A stretch of DNA of 64,000 nucleotides, taken from positions 620,001-684,000 of the forward strand of contig NZ_JAKVOI010000001.1 in the NCBI RefSeq assembly GCF_022482905.1. Direction: 5' to 3'. This document shows, one piece after another, positions 45,944-54,087 of the stretch. The notes beneath the pieces were generated by a model that saw only the letters and a list, made by a program, of their open reading frames with translations, did not search any database and was not told the DNA's origin. Made by a program: the position numbers and the translations under genes. Position 1 is the stretch's first letter, and each line of letters opens with the position of its first letter. The DNA comes from Clostridium sp. Its GTDB lineage: Bacteria; Bacillota; Clostridia; Clostridiales; Clostridiaceae.

Positions 45944-46969
45944 ATGAATTATAAAGATGTGTTAAAAAATGCACGGGAAAACTTGGAGGGAAGCTGCAGG
46001 GTATGTCCTGTTTGTAACGGCAATGCCTGTGCCGGCGAAGTGCCAGGTATGGGCGGCAAGGGAACAGGGGACTCTTTCAAAGAAAATTTTGATGCACTTG
46101 GCAGGTATAAATTGAATATGAGAGTCATACATAATGCCAAAAATCCGGACACTTCCATAGAATTGTTTAGGAGAAAGATGGATATACCTGTTTTGGCAGC
46201 TCCAGTTTCAGGAACCACGCTTAATATGGGAGGGAAGTTTACTGAAGAAGAATATATCTCCTGGGTCATAGGCGGATGTCTCGATGGTGGAATATATCCT
46301 ATAGTGGGAGATACTGCTGTGGATTCTTTTTTGATAACTAATTTGGAAAAGTTAAAGCAGTATAATGGTAATGGTATAGCTGTAATAAAACCCTGGGAAA
46401 ATAAAAACGTTATAAGCAAAATAAAAATTGCAGAAGAGGCAGGGGTTTTTGCTGTAGGAATGGATATAGATGCAGCAGGACTCATAACCCTGGCACTCCA
46501 TGGAAAACCTGTAGGACCTAAAACTATAGAGGAGATAAAGGAGATTGTGGAAAGTACCGAACTTCCATTTATATTAAAGGGTATAATGACACCGGATGAA
46601 GCAGAACTTGCTGTGAGGGCCGGAGTGGACGCCATAGTGGTTTCCAATCATGGAGGCAGGGTTCTAGATCAGACTCCGGGAGTGGCGGAAGTGCTTCCCA
46701 ATATAGCAAAGGCAGTTAAGGGGAAGATTACAATATTGGCAGATGGCGGAATCAGAAGCGGTGTGGATGTACTTAAAATGTTGGCACTTGGTGCAGATGC
46801 AGTACTTATAGGAAGACCTTTTGTAACTGCATCCTTTGGCGGGCAGCGAGAAGGTGTAAAATTGTATGTGGAAAGTTTAAAGAGTGAACTGAAGTCAGCC
46901 ATGGTTTTAACGGGTTGTAACTCCATTCGGGACGTAAGCAGCAGGATATTGTATAGCACAAAATTATAA
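45944..46969 (+). CDS. FMN-dependent alpha-hydroxyacid dehydrogenase/oxidase with Cys-rich N-terminus
   Basis: 341 residues, FMN TIM-barrel enzyme (lactate oxidase/LldD family). VLAAPVSGTTLN, the Lys in FILKGIMTPDEAEL, the catalytic His in DAIVVSNHGGRVLDQTPG, and DGGIRSGVDVLKMLALGADA with IGRPFV are family landmarks. The N-terminus holds four Cys in CRVCPVCNGNAC, unusual for lactate oxidases and able to bind a metal or Fe-S cluster (inference). Start uncertain: 45944 fits family N-termini but has no good SD; a CTG at 45890 has a strong GGGGGGAAG, and an ATG lies at 45911. Confidence 0.82.
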   Translation: MNYKDVLKNARENLEGSCRVCPVCNGNACAGEVPGMGGKGTGDSFKENFDALGRYKLNMRVIHNAKNPDTSIELFRRKMDIPVLAAPVSGTTLNMGGKFTEEEYISWVIGGCLDGGIYPIVGDTAVDSFLITNLEKLKQYNGNGIAVIKPWENKNVISKIKIAEEAGVFAVGMDIDAAGLITLALHGKPVGPKTIEEIKEIVESTELPFILKGIMTPDEAELAVRAGVDAIVVSNHGGRVLDQTPGVAEVLPNIAKAVKGKITILADGGIRSGVDVLKMLALGADAVLIGRPFVTASFGGQREGVKLYVESLKSELKSAMVLTGCNSIRDVSSRILYSTKL

Positions 46970-47007
46970 TTGACTGGGTGCTTAATCGGAAAGAAAGGAT
47001 AGAACTT

Positions 47008-47706
47008 ATGAGTATCAATATTTTGGTTGTAGACGATGAACAGTCCATAGCGGATCTGATTGAAGTTTATTTAAAAAATGAAGGTTTTACAATATATAAA
47101 TTTTATAACGGTCAGGATGCGCTGCGGTGTGTTGAGTCGGAACAGTTGGAGCTTGCAATACTTGATGTAATGCTGCCGGATATTGATGGTTTTACTCTCT
47201 GCCGGAAAATCAGGGAAAGTAATAATTTCCCTATTATCATGCTGACTGCCAAAGAAGAAGAGATTGACAAGATTACCGGATTGACATTAGGTGCAGATGA
47301 TTACATAACAAAACCTTTTCGCCCTCTGGAGCTTGTTGCCCGTGTCAAGGCGCAGCTCAGGAGATTTACCAAATATAATTCTGCGGAGCCAAATCAGGAA
47401 GAACACTTGATTGCCTTTTCAGGACTGGTACTGGACATGGACACCCATGAATGTACGCTGAATGAAAAAAAGCTGTCTTTAACTCCTACAGAGTTTTCAA
47501 TTCTCTGGGTTCTTTGCTCCAATTGTGGACGGGTGGTAAGTTCGGAAGAATTGTTCCATGAGGTATGGAAAGACAAGTATTTCACCAACAGCAATAATAC
47601 TGTAATGGTTCATATCAGGCATCTAAGAGAAAAAATGCATGACAGCGCGGAGCATCATAAATATATCAAAACGGTATGGGGAGTTGGTTATAAAATTGAA
47701 AAGTAA
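47008..47706 (+). CDS. vanR: VanR-like response regulator
   Basis: 232 residues. Receiver domain: VVDDEQSIADLIE, phospho-Asp in LAILDVMLPDIDGFT, Lys in DYITKPFRPLELVARV. Winged helix: LSLTPTEFSILWVLCSNCGR and NTVMVHIRHLREKMHD. AAAGGA before ATG 47008. Overlaps the kinase gene by 11 bases. Clustered with VanZ and a D,D-carboxypeptidase, so it probably senses cell-wall stress or glycopeptides. The gene name is by similarity to VanR and does not imply vancomycin resistance, as no vanHAX ligase genes are here. Confidence 0.88.
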   Translation: MSINILVVDDEQSIADLIEVYLKNEGFTIYKFYNGQDALRCVESEQLELAILDVMLPDIDGFTLCRKIRESNNFPIIMLTAKEEEIDKITGLTLGADDYITKPFRPLELVARVKAQLRRFTKYNSAEPNQEEHLIAFSGLVLDMDTHECTLNEKKLSLTPTEFSILWVLCSNCGRVVSSEELFHEVWKDKYFTNSNNTVMVHIRHLREKMHDSAEHHKYIKTVWGVGYKIEK

Positions 47707-48829
47707 GATAGATAAAAGAAGAAATGATTATACCAAATTAAAAGGGAAAGTATTTTTTCAGATGCTTCTGATTACAGTTGCCGCGGCTGTGATTGTTTAT
47801 CTATTGCGCCATATTCTTCGCGGACAGATCGGAGATCGTATTGTTAGATATTTGGTCAGCGCTTTTCATTTTCAAAATTCGGACGCACAGGAAATCTATC
47901 AGTTGGTGATCCGCAACAATATGGAAATGATCCTTTTCGTTGTAATCCTAATATTTTTAGCCGTCCTTTTTCGATTTTCTGTTTCCTGGTTTACCAAATA
48001 TTTTGATGAAATAAGTACTGAAATGGATAAACTTACTGAGGAGTCTGATGAAGAAATTACATTATCACCGGAATTGGATTTTATGGAAAATAAGCTTAAT
48101 CAGATAAAAAGCAATCTGGAAAAGCAAAAGAAAGCTGCTCTTGATGCCGAGCAGCGCAAAAATGATCTGGTAGTTTACCTGGCTCATGATATAAAGACAC
48201 CTCTGACCTCCGTTATAGGCTACTTAAGTCTTCTGGATGAAGCTCCTGATATGCCTCCTGAACAGAAGGCAAAATATGTTGGCATTACCCTGGAAAAAGC
48301 TTATCGATTGGAGCAGCTTATAGATGAGTTTTTTGAGATCACAAGATTTAATCTTCAAACTATTGTTTTGAATAAAGAAAAAATCAATTTACTGTTCATG
48401 CTCCAGCAGATGGCGGACGAATTCTATCCAATGCTGACTCCACAGGGAAAGCAGGTATCCGTCAATGTGCCTGACAACCTTATTCTGTGGGGAGATGCGG
48501 ACAAACTGGCCCGTGTATTCAATAATATTCTGAAAAATGCCATAGCCTACAGCCATGAAAACAGCGTCATTGACATTTCCGCCGGGCAGCAGGATAAAAA
48601 TATCGTTATAACTTTTACTAATAAGGGGAATCCAATTCCACGAGAAAAACTGGGAACGATATTTGAAAAATTTTTTCGGCTGGACACATCACGTTCCACC
48701 AATACAGGTGGTGCCGGGCTTGGATTGGCTATTGCCAAGGAAATCGTAAATGCCCATGGAGGTAATATTTCTGTGCAAAGTGATACAGAAAAGACAGTTT
48801 TTACTGTGGTGCTCCCACTTATATGTTAA
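47696..48829 (+). CDS. vanS: VanS-like sensor histidine kinase
   Basis: 377 residues. TM1 near residues 17-38 (FFQMLLITVAAAVIVYLL), a short external part of about 35 residues, TM2 near 76-98. Phospho-His in VVYLAHDIKTPLTSVIGYL; N box NILKNAIAYS; G boxes GAGLGLAIAKEIVNAHGG. TTG start inside the response regulator gene; the open frame upstream is overlap. The short sensor loop fits VanS kinases. Its 3' end overlaps the convergent vanZ-like gene by 11 bases. Confidence 0.88.
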   Translation: MKSKIDKRRNDYTKLKGKVFFQMLLITVAAAVIVYLLRHILRGQIGDRIVRYLVSAFHFQNSDAQEIYQLVIRNNMEMILFVVILIFLAVLFRFSVSWFTKYFDEISTEMDKLTEESDEEITLSPELDFMENKLNQIKSNLEKQKKAALDAEQRKNDLVVYLAHDIKTPLTSVIGYLSLLDEAPDMPPEQKAKYVGITLEKAYRLEQLIDEFFEITRFNLQTIVLNKEKINLLFMLQQMADEFYPMLTPQGKQVSVNVPDNLILWGDADKLARVFNNILKNAIAYSHENSVIDISAGQQDKNIVITFTNKGNPIPREKLGTIFEKFFRLDTSRSTNTGGAGLGLAIAKEIVNAHGGNISVQSDTEKTVFTVVLPLIC

Positions 48830-49523
48830 CTCTAATTTTAAATACGAATTGCAGTAAAGGTATTAAAAATGGGTAAAACACAAACAGCATACCGGCGAAT
48901 GCAATGGCCATATAAAAGCATGCTTCTTCATGAAGGAGCAGGGGTATTTTTCCCGTATTGGTACTTTGAATAGAAATCCTGTCCTGCAGTTTTGATAAAT
49001 ACTTTTTCAGCAGCCTGAAAGTTACCCATCCAATTAACGCTCCGAGAGTATTCATCAGTAAATCATCAATATCCGTTATTCTTCTATTGAACAATTGACT
49101 CAATTCTATTATAAAAGAGAATGTGACACCTGATAATGCTGTTTTCCATAATACTTCATACTTTTTCCAAATACATGGGAGCATAAATCCAAGAGGTATA
49201 AAAAGCAATATATTTTCCATGTATGGGCGGGCGTTCTCCGCAATCCAGCGAAATGGAATCAGATTAATCTCATCCGGTGAAATATTCAATCCCTTTGGTG
49301 TTATTATTCCAAAGCTGTTACGGACAATATCTCCTATGGAAGCAATACCAGTAAAACTCAGCACGCCAGTAAGATAGTACACAAAGATATATACGATTAT
49401 AATATGTTCAATTGACAGTTTACGGCCAGTCTTTTTGCTTTGAGAGGTCAGTAGTATATGGTATGGAATCAAGAATGGCAAAGTACCAATAAAACATGTA
49501 ATCGACACTATAATAATAAACAT
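48819..49523 (-). CDS. vanZ: VanZ family membrane protein
   Basis: 234 residues with five or so hydrophobic segments. NLIPFRWIAENARPYMENIL, then LFIPLGFMLPCIWKKYEVLW, and IELSQLFNRRITDIDDLLMN with TLGALIGW are the VanZ (PF04892) signatures. VanZ proteins give low-level teicoplanin or lipoglycopeptide tolerance in some bacteria (established for the family). CGGAGGTG before ATG 49523. Convergent with vanS and divergent from the carboxypeptidase gene. Confidence 0.87.
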   Translation of the reverse strand: MFIIIVSITCFIGTLPFLIPYHILLTSQSKKTGRKLSIEHIIIVYIFVYYLTGVLSFTGIASIGDIVRNSFGIITPKGLNISPDEINLIPFRWIAENARPYMENILLFIPLGFMLPCIWKKYEVLWKTALSGVTFSFIIELSQLFNRRITDIDDLLMNTLGALIGWVTFRLLKKYLSKLQDRISIQSTNTGKIPLLLHEEACFYMAIAFAGMLFVFYPFLIPLLQFVFKIRVNI

Positions 49524-49581
49524 TAGATTCACCTCCGTTGTAATTGACTCGTTCATAATAGCATATAAAAAAAAGAAATGT

Positions 49582-49609
49582 CTTAATAAAACCTTAAGAA
49601 ATTCATAAG
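49582..49609 (+). promoter_or_regulatory. Three 11-bp-spaced response-regulator boxes
   Basis: CTTAAT (49582), CTTAAG (49593) and CATAAG (49604) repeat with exact 11-bp spacing in the intergenic region between vanZ and the carboxypeptidase gene. This is the helical-phase pattern of tandem OmpR-family binding and would let the VanR-like protein control both divergent genes. Confidence 0.55.
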
Positions 49610-49678
49610 ATGGAATTACAACATGGCTCTTTTTTCTGTGGTTAAATAATACCAGTACAGAATAAGGAGCTGTTTTAT

Positions 49679-50611
49679 ATGGTACAAAAAGAAAAAATGG
49701 AAAACTCAAAAATATACATACTTGTAATATTTCTATTGATGGCTGTCATTGTTGCTGGTGTTTATAAATTCATCATTACCTCGGAAAACAAAAATATCTT
49801 TAAGATAGAACCGGATTCAACTGTCTCCATATCTCCCGATAAGCTGAACAGCCCCAATGTTATTCTGATCCGTTTAAAAGATCATGCTATCCTGATGCAA
49901 AAAAACAGCGAAGAAAAAATCTATCCTGCTTCTTTGACTAAAATTATGACAGCCGTTGTTGCAATAGAAAACTTATCTGATCTCAATGAAGAAATAAGAC
50001 TTACCAAGTCCACATTTCAGGGGCTGTACAAAGCAGATGCATCGATGACAGGCTTTCAACCGGGTGAAAAGGTAAGTACCATTGATCTTTTATATGGGGC
50101 ACTGCTTCCAAGCGGTGCAGAGTCCTGTATTGGGCTTGCAGATCAAATTGCAGGTTCGGAGCAGGGATTTGTAACGATGATGAATCGAAAGGCGGCAGAT
50201 CTTGGTATGGACAATACCCATTTTGAAAATGCAACGGGACTTCACAATGAAAACCATTATACAACAATAAAGGATCTGGCTATTCTTCTAAACTATGCAT
50301 TGAAAAATGATACTTTCCGGGAGATTTTTACTTCGTCCCGTCATTCCACACAACCTACGAACAAGCACCCCGGAGGGATAACCTTTTATAGTACCTTGTT
50401 TCAAGAACTCAACAATCAAAACATTATTGGCGGGGAAATTTTAGGAGGGAAAACTGGATATACCGATGAGGCAGGGCTGTGTCTCGCCAGTTTTGCCAAA
50501 GTGGGCAGACAGGAATATATTCTGATTTCAGCTGGTGCGAAGGGGAATCACAATTCACAGCAGTATAATATTACCGATGCATTAGCTGTATACAACAGTA
50601 TAGGAAAATAA
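49679..50611 (+). CDS. D-alanyl-D-alanine carboxypeptidase (serine type)
   Basis: 310 residues. An N-terminal membrane anchor (residues 11-33) is followed by a penicillin-binding carboxypeptidase domain: SxxK in YPASLTKIM (Ser85, Lys88), second motif SGAES in LLPSGAESCIGLADQ, and KTG in GGKTGYTDEAG. It trims the terminal D-Ala of peptidoglycan stem peptides outside the membrane, like PBP5/DacA; removal of D-Ala-D-Ala targets also lowers glycopeptide binding. The C-terminal amphipathic anchor domain of DacA is absent. AAGGAG before the ATG. Likely regulon member of the VanRS-like pair. Confidence 0.88.
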   Translation: MVQKEKMENSKIYILVIFLLMAVIVAGVYKFIITSENKNIFKIEPDSTVSISPDKLNSPNVILIRLKDHAILMQKNSEEKIYPASLTKIMTAVVAIENLSDLNEEIRLTKSTFQGLYKADASMTGFQPGEKVSTIDLLYGALLPSGAESCIGLADQIAGSEQGFVTMMNRKAADLGMDNTHFENATGLHNENHYTTIKDLAILLNYALKNDTFREIFTSSRHSTQPTNKHPGGITFYSTLFQELNNQNIIGGEILGGKTGYTDEAGLCLASFAKVGRQEYILISAGAKGNHNSQQYNITDALAVYNSIGK

Positions 50612-50682
50612 TACTATAGTATTTACATGGATAGACGATAAAAATATAAAGAATATTTTACATAAGGGGGGGAACTTTGAAT

Positions 50683-51402
50683 ATGATGATAGGTTCTGTA
50701 TCAACAAGATCATTTTTTAATGAAGGGACTGTGAAATCACAGAATAATATGTATGATGCTGAAATCAAATCACTTCAGGATCAGAAAACACAAATTCAAA
50801 AGCAAATTGACCAAATAAAAAGCGGCAGTGCAAATACACAGATAAAAGAACAGCTGATATCTGCACTAAAAGAGCAGATGGAACAGATAGACTCTCAGAT
50901 TCAGCAAAAACAAATGGAGAGGTTCCAGCAGCAAAAAACAAATGGCGACAATGAAAATTCCAATCAGGTTAATGCTGACAATGCAATGGATAAAAACGGT
51001 ACTCATGATGATTATCTACTGATGGATATGGCAGCGTCTTATAAAAGTATAAAAAAAGTAGGCGGTATAAAAACTTCTCTTGAATCTTCGGCGGCTGTTT
51101 TAAGGGAAGAAGCTAATTTGGATGAGGGAAGAGACAAATTCCATCATGCGGGGAAACAAATTGCTGAAAAGAGAGCAAAAGCCAATGAAAATATTGCACA
51201 CAGCAATACATTGAATTCTGAAATTTCCAAACAGTCATCCAGGATAGATGAAGATATTAAGTATACTGTAGAATACAAGGACGATTTAACCTATGGAAGT
51301 AATATTGAAAATGAGAATGATATAAAAAGCGATGATGGTAAGGTTAATGGTTCAAGAAATCTTGAAAAAATGGATAAAAAGAGCTTAGATACCCTAGCTT
51401 AA
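50683..51402 (+). CDS. Coiled-coil protein, FlxA-like, function unknown
   Basis: 239 residues, highly hydrophilic. Residues about 20-85 are a long coiled coil (IKSLQDQKTQIQKQIDQIKS, then LKEQMEQIDSQIQQKQMERF), resembling FlxA-type proteins. The rest is charged and low in hydrophobics, without signal peptide or membrane segment. An AGGGGGGGA ribosome site precedes two in-frame ATGs (50683, 50686). I do not know its role. Followed by its own terminator. Confidence 0.7.
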   Translation: MMIGSVSTRSFFNEGTVKSQNNMYDAEIKSLQDQKTQIQKQIDQIKSGSANTQIKEQLISALKEQMEQIDSQIQQKQMERFQQQKTNGDNENSNQVNADNAMDKNGTHDDYLLMDMAASYKSIKKVGGIKTSLESSAAVLREEANLDEGRDKFHHAGKQIAEKRAKANENIAHSNTLNSEISKQSSRIDEDIKYTVEYKDDLTYGSNIENENDIKSDDGKVNGSRNLEKMDKKSLDTLA

Positions 51403-51431
51403 TATGAAATAACTGTGAGACTGCAGAAAGA

Positions 51432-51472
51432 GCTTTTTATGATATATTAAAATATCATGGAGAGCCTTTTAT
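51432..51472 (+). terminator. Terminator after the coiled-coil gene
   Basis: GCTTTTTATGATAT (51432-51445) pairs with ATATCATGGAGAGC (51452-51465) including G-U pairs, followed by CTTTTATT. Confidence 0.5.
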
Positions 51473-51689
51473 TATGTGGAAAATTAATCAAGTCTTAAAA
51501 TAACCTCAATTGTAAATTAAATTGCAACCCTTGCGATTCCAGTTTCACATAATCCATACAAAAATAAATATTTATAATATGTGGTTGCATCTTGGATTGC
51601 AGAAGATTGGCGATTAGCCAGTCTTTTTGTTTGCTAATTGTTATAATTTCATATATCCTTTATTAGTTGGCGGCAGAAATGGAGGATAT

Positions 51690-52985
51690 ATGTCAAAGTT
51701 TTTTATTTATGAAGCGAGATTAGATTTGCAAAAGTACCTAAAGGAAGGCCTTTCATTTAAAGAAATCGCTCGCCGTATGGGAAAAGATCCAACCACTATT
51801 TCCAGAGAAGTTCGTAAATACAGTTCTGAAGTAGCAACAGGCTATCCTGGATTTCCATTTAACGCTTGCAAGAATCGCTTTAACTGTAGATTAAAAAGCA
51901 TTTGTGGAAAGGACTGTAGCAGGAAATCTGTAACCTATTGTAAACTATGCTCTTCCTGTAACACGAACTGCAAAGAGTACATAGAAGAAATATGTACTGC
52001 AAAATATCGTGTTCCTTATGTCTGCAATGGCTGTGAAGCCATTGGCAAATGCACTCTCATGAAAAGTATCTATGATGCTGAACATGCTCACATCAAAGCT
52101 CACGAGAAGATTTCTAACTCTAGAAGTGGTCTTTGCGTTTCTGAAAATGAAATTAGCAGATTGAATCGTATAATTTCACCACTCATTCAAAATGGGCAGT
52201 CTGTCAATCAGATTTACATTAATCATCAGGATGAGTTGATGTGTAGTGAAAAGACCATTTATAACTATATTGATGCCTGTCTTTTTGATATTAGAAATAT
52301 CGACCTTCCACGAAAAGTAAGATTTCGTGAACGCTATAAAAAGCCGGAGTTCAAGGTGGATAAAGGCTGCCGCATTAGCCGCAACTACAAAGATTTTGAA
52401 ACCTTTATTAACAAGAATCCTGATACTGCAATTGTGCAGATGGATTCTGTCATGGGAGTCAAGGGCGGTAAATGTCTTTTAACTATTCACTTTGTTGACT
52501 GCAGCCTGATGCTTGCGTCCCTGAGGGATGCCAACACTTCAAAGTCTGTTACTGATGTATTTAATCATCTTGATAAGATACTTGGCCAGGAATTGTTTTC
52601 AGAGTTATTTCCTATCATTCTTACAGACAACGGGAGTGAGTTTTCCAACCCAAAAGCCATTGAATATCGGGATAGATTTCCATTTTTGCGTACACATATA
52701 TTTTATTGCGATGCAGGTAGTCCTTATCAAAAAGGTGCTATCGAAGTAAACCATGAATTGATTCGTCGGGTTCTTCCAAAAGGTAGTAGCTTTAATGAAC
52801 TTACACAGGATGATATCAATCTGATGATGAATCATATTAATTCCTACAAAAGAAAAAAGCTGAATAAACGCAGTCCGTACGAAACATTCAGCTTTTACCA
52901 CGGAGAAGAGGTTTTGCATAAACTTGGATGTTATCCGGTTGCCGCCGGAGATATCATGCTAAAACTAGCTCTTCTTAAAAAGTAA
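51690..52985 (+). CDS. IS30-family transposase
   Basis: 431 residues. The N-terminal helix-turn-helix reads LKEGLSFKEIARRMGKDPTT, then ISREVRKY. Next comes a Cys-rich probable zinc region (residues about 60-125, CGKDCSRKSVTYCKLCSSCN), unusual compared with classical IS30 enzymes. The DDE core has Asp in IVQMDSVMGVKGGK, Asp in IILTDNGSEFSNP and Glu in YQKGAIEVNHELIR. Full length, no stops. GGAGG before ATG 51690. Probably active. Confidence 0.92.
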   Translation: MSKFFIYEARLDLQKYLKEGLSFKEIARRMGKDPTTISREVRKYSSEVATGYPGFPFNACKNRFNCRLKSICGKDCSRKSVTYCKLCSSCNTNCKEYIEEICTAKYRVPYVCNGCEAIGKCTLMKSIYDAEHAHIKAHEKISNSRSGLCVSENEISRLNRIISPLIQNGQSVNQIYINHQDELMCSEKTIYNYIDACLFDIRNIDLPRKVRFRERYKKPEFKVDKGCRISRNYKDFETFINKNPDTAIVQMDSVMGVKGGKCLLTIHFVDCSLMLASLRDANTSKSVTDVFNHLDKILGQELFSELFPIILTDNGSEFSNPKAIEYRDRFPFLRTHIFYCDAGSPYQKGAIEVNHELIRRVLPKGSSFNELTQDDINLMMNHINSYKRKKLNKRSPYETFSFYHGEEVLHKLGCYPVAAGDIMLKLALLKK

Positions 52986-53143
52986 TCTTTAAATAATCAG
53001 TGCCGCCAACCTATTATCTGACCAAAGATTCAAGGGTGGATTCTCCGATTACAAAAAAATCGAGAGGGAGTTGACCTCCATTTGGCATGCTTATTTTTCA
53101 CAATCATACACCAGAAATGAAGAGAAATCAAACAGCATTTGAA

Positions 53144-53252
53144 TTACAAATGTGGCTCTTCGCTTACAAAACTGGACTTTAGGTTACAAAAACTGCGTTT
53201 CATTTACAAGGATTAAGTTTTAAATTACAAACATAGTTTTTCGTTTTACAAA
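53144..53252 (+). repeat. Phased TTACAAA array at the right end of the IS30 element
   Basis: TTACAAA (TTACAAG once) occurs at 53144, 53164, 53184, 53204, 53225 and 53246, i.e. every 20-21 bp or about two DNA turns. The sequence between copies is not conserved beyond CTG/GTGG after some copies. It resembles an array of protein-binding sites, most simply for the transposase. Only one inverted copy (TTGTAAA, 51510) is seen at the left end. Confidence 0.7.
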
Positions 53253-53303
53253 GTGGCATCTCATCTTTCAATTAATCAAGTCTTAAAATAATGCAATATA
53301 TAT

Positions 53304-53350
53304 TTGACATTGTATCTAATTTATATTACAATATGTAATATAAATTAGAT
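53304..53350 (+). promoter_or_regulatory. Sigma-A promoter covered by a 17+17 bp perfect palindrome
   Basis: TTGACA (53304-53309), 17-bp spacer, TACAAT (53327-53332). The inverted repeat ATCTAATTTATATTACA (53314-53330) with its exact complement at 53334-53350, 3 bp apart, covers the spacer, the -10 box and the start site. It lies 24 bases before the XRE gene: an evident autorepression operator. Confidence 0.75.
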
Positions 53351-53374
53351 ATGACAATCAAGAGGGGGCTATGG

Positions 53375-53578
53375 ATGAAAAATAAGCGAATGAAAATTGC
53401 CCGTATTGAACATGACATGAAACAGGAAGATCTTGCAAAAGCCGTCGGGGTTACACGTCAGACTATTGGTATGATTGAATCGGGAAATTATAATCCATCG
53501 TTGAAATTGTGTATTTCAATATGCAAAGCACTTGACAAGACATTGGACGAATTGTTCTGGGAGGGGATTGAAGAATGA
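53375..53578 (+). CDS. Small XRE-family regulator
   Basis: 67 residues, a bare helix-turn-helix: [20 protein letters not shown], then [20 protein letters not shown] and [10 protein letters not shown]. This is the short YgzD/Cro-like type that is usually paired with a membrane protein gene. AGAGGGGG lies before ATG 53375. Its stop overlaps the next start (ATGA). Autorepression through the palindrome at 53314-53350 is likely. Confidence 0.9.
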   Translation: MKNKRMKIARIEHDMKQEDLAKAVGVTRQTIGMIESGNYNPSLKLCISICKALDKTLDELFWEGIEE

Positions 53579-54057
53579 GAAAAAAGCTAATTGAAGATGA
53601 GAGAATTGCAGCTCAAAGACGTAAAATTCAAAGTGATGCCTGTGGTATATTGCTTATTGTACTGCTTGTTTCAACACTTGTTCAGCAGTATGTTTTTGAT
53701 GCACCTTTTTCACAGTATGCTGTAGAATTTGTGTGCTTTGTGGGAGTTTCCATATATATTGTAATTAGAAATATCATTTTAGGAAATGATCTCTATGGAA
53801 CAAAAAATAATGGTAAGAAATTAGTGATGGTGAACAGTCTTGTAACTGGTATTACAATAACTGTTATTGTAGGAATTTCAAATTATATAAGATATAGTGA
53901 AAAATTTACACCCGGTTTGCTGTTTGCAACTTTGACAGTTACATTTGTCTGCGGAACTTTTGCAGTGTTCATGGTACTTTCATTTGTATATTTTTTAAGC
54001 AGGAGAAGACAGAAAAGAATATTGGAAAAACTGGATAAAGAGGAAGACGATATGTAA
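53575..54057 (+). CDS. Four-TM membrane protein paired with XRE regulator
   Basis: 160 residues with four hydrophobic segments (about 24-42, 50-68, 82-102, 118-140) and charged ends. It looks like the DUF6773/DUF3796 group of small membrane proteins that follow a mini-XRE gene in Firmicutes; the number is from memory. Translationally coupled to the regulator. Function unknown. Confidence 0.75.
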   Translation: MRKKLIEDERIAAQRRKIQSDACGILLIVLLVSTLVQQYVFDAPFSQYAVEFVCFVGVSIYIVIRNIILGNDLYGTKNNGKKLVMVNSLVTGITITVIVGISNYIRYSEKFTPGLLFATLTVTFVCGTFAVFMVLSFVYFLSRRRQKRILEKLDKEEDDM

Positions 54058-54087
54058 TATGCAGCATATATCCTCCCCTTTCTTCAA

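Larger units (their letters stand above)
51482..53291 (+). mobile_element. IS30-family insertion element with 22-bp flanking repeats
   Basis: A 22-bp direct repeat (starting AATTAATCAAG) is present at 51482-51503 and again at 53270-53291, with the transposase gene between. Everything inside is absent from an imagined empty site, which would restore a promoter region of the XRE gene. The length is about 1.8 kb including one repeat. Terminal inverted repeats are not obvious by eye; instead the right end holds a phased repeat array. Flanking repeats of this length are longer than the 2-3 bp usual for IS30. Confidence 0.65.

Noticed and set aside
45949-46647. 232-codon minus-strand frame over the FMN dehydrogenase
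   Set aside because: Long only because of the codon bias of the real gene on the other strand; peptide is Ser/Pro/Ile-rich without family likeness.
47008-50611. Vancomycin resistance cluster
   Set aside because: No D-Ala-D-Lac or D-Ala-D-Ser ligase, no VanH and no VanX; only the sensing, VanZ and carboxypeptidase parts are present.
53144-53252. CRISPR array
   Set aside because: The period is only 20-21 bp, the repeat unit is 7 bp and there are no spacers of constant length or cas genes; it is a phased site array of the IS end.
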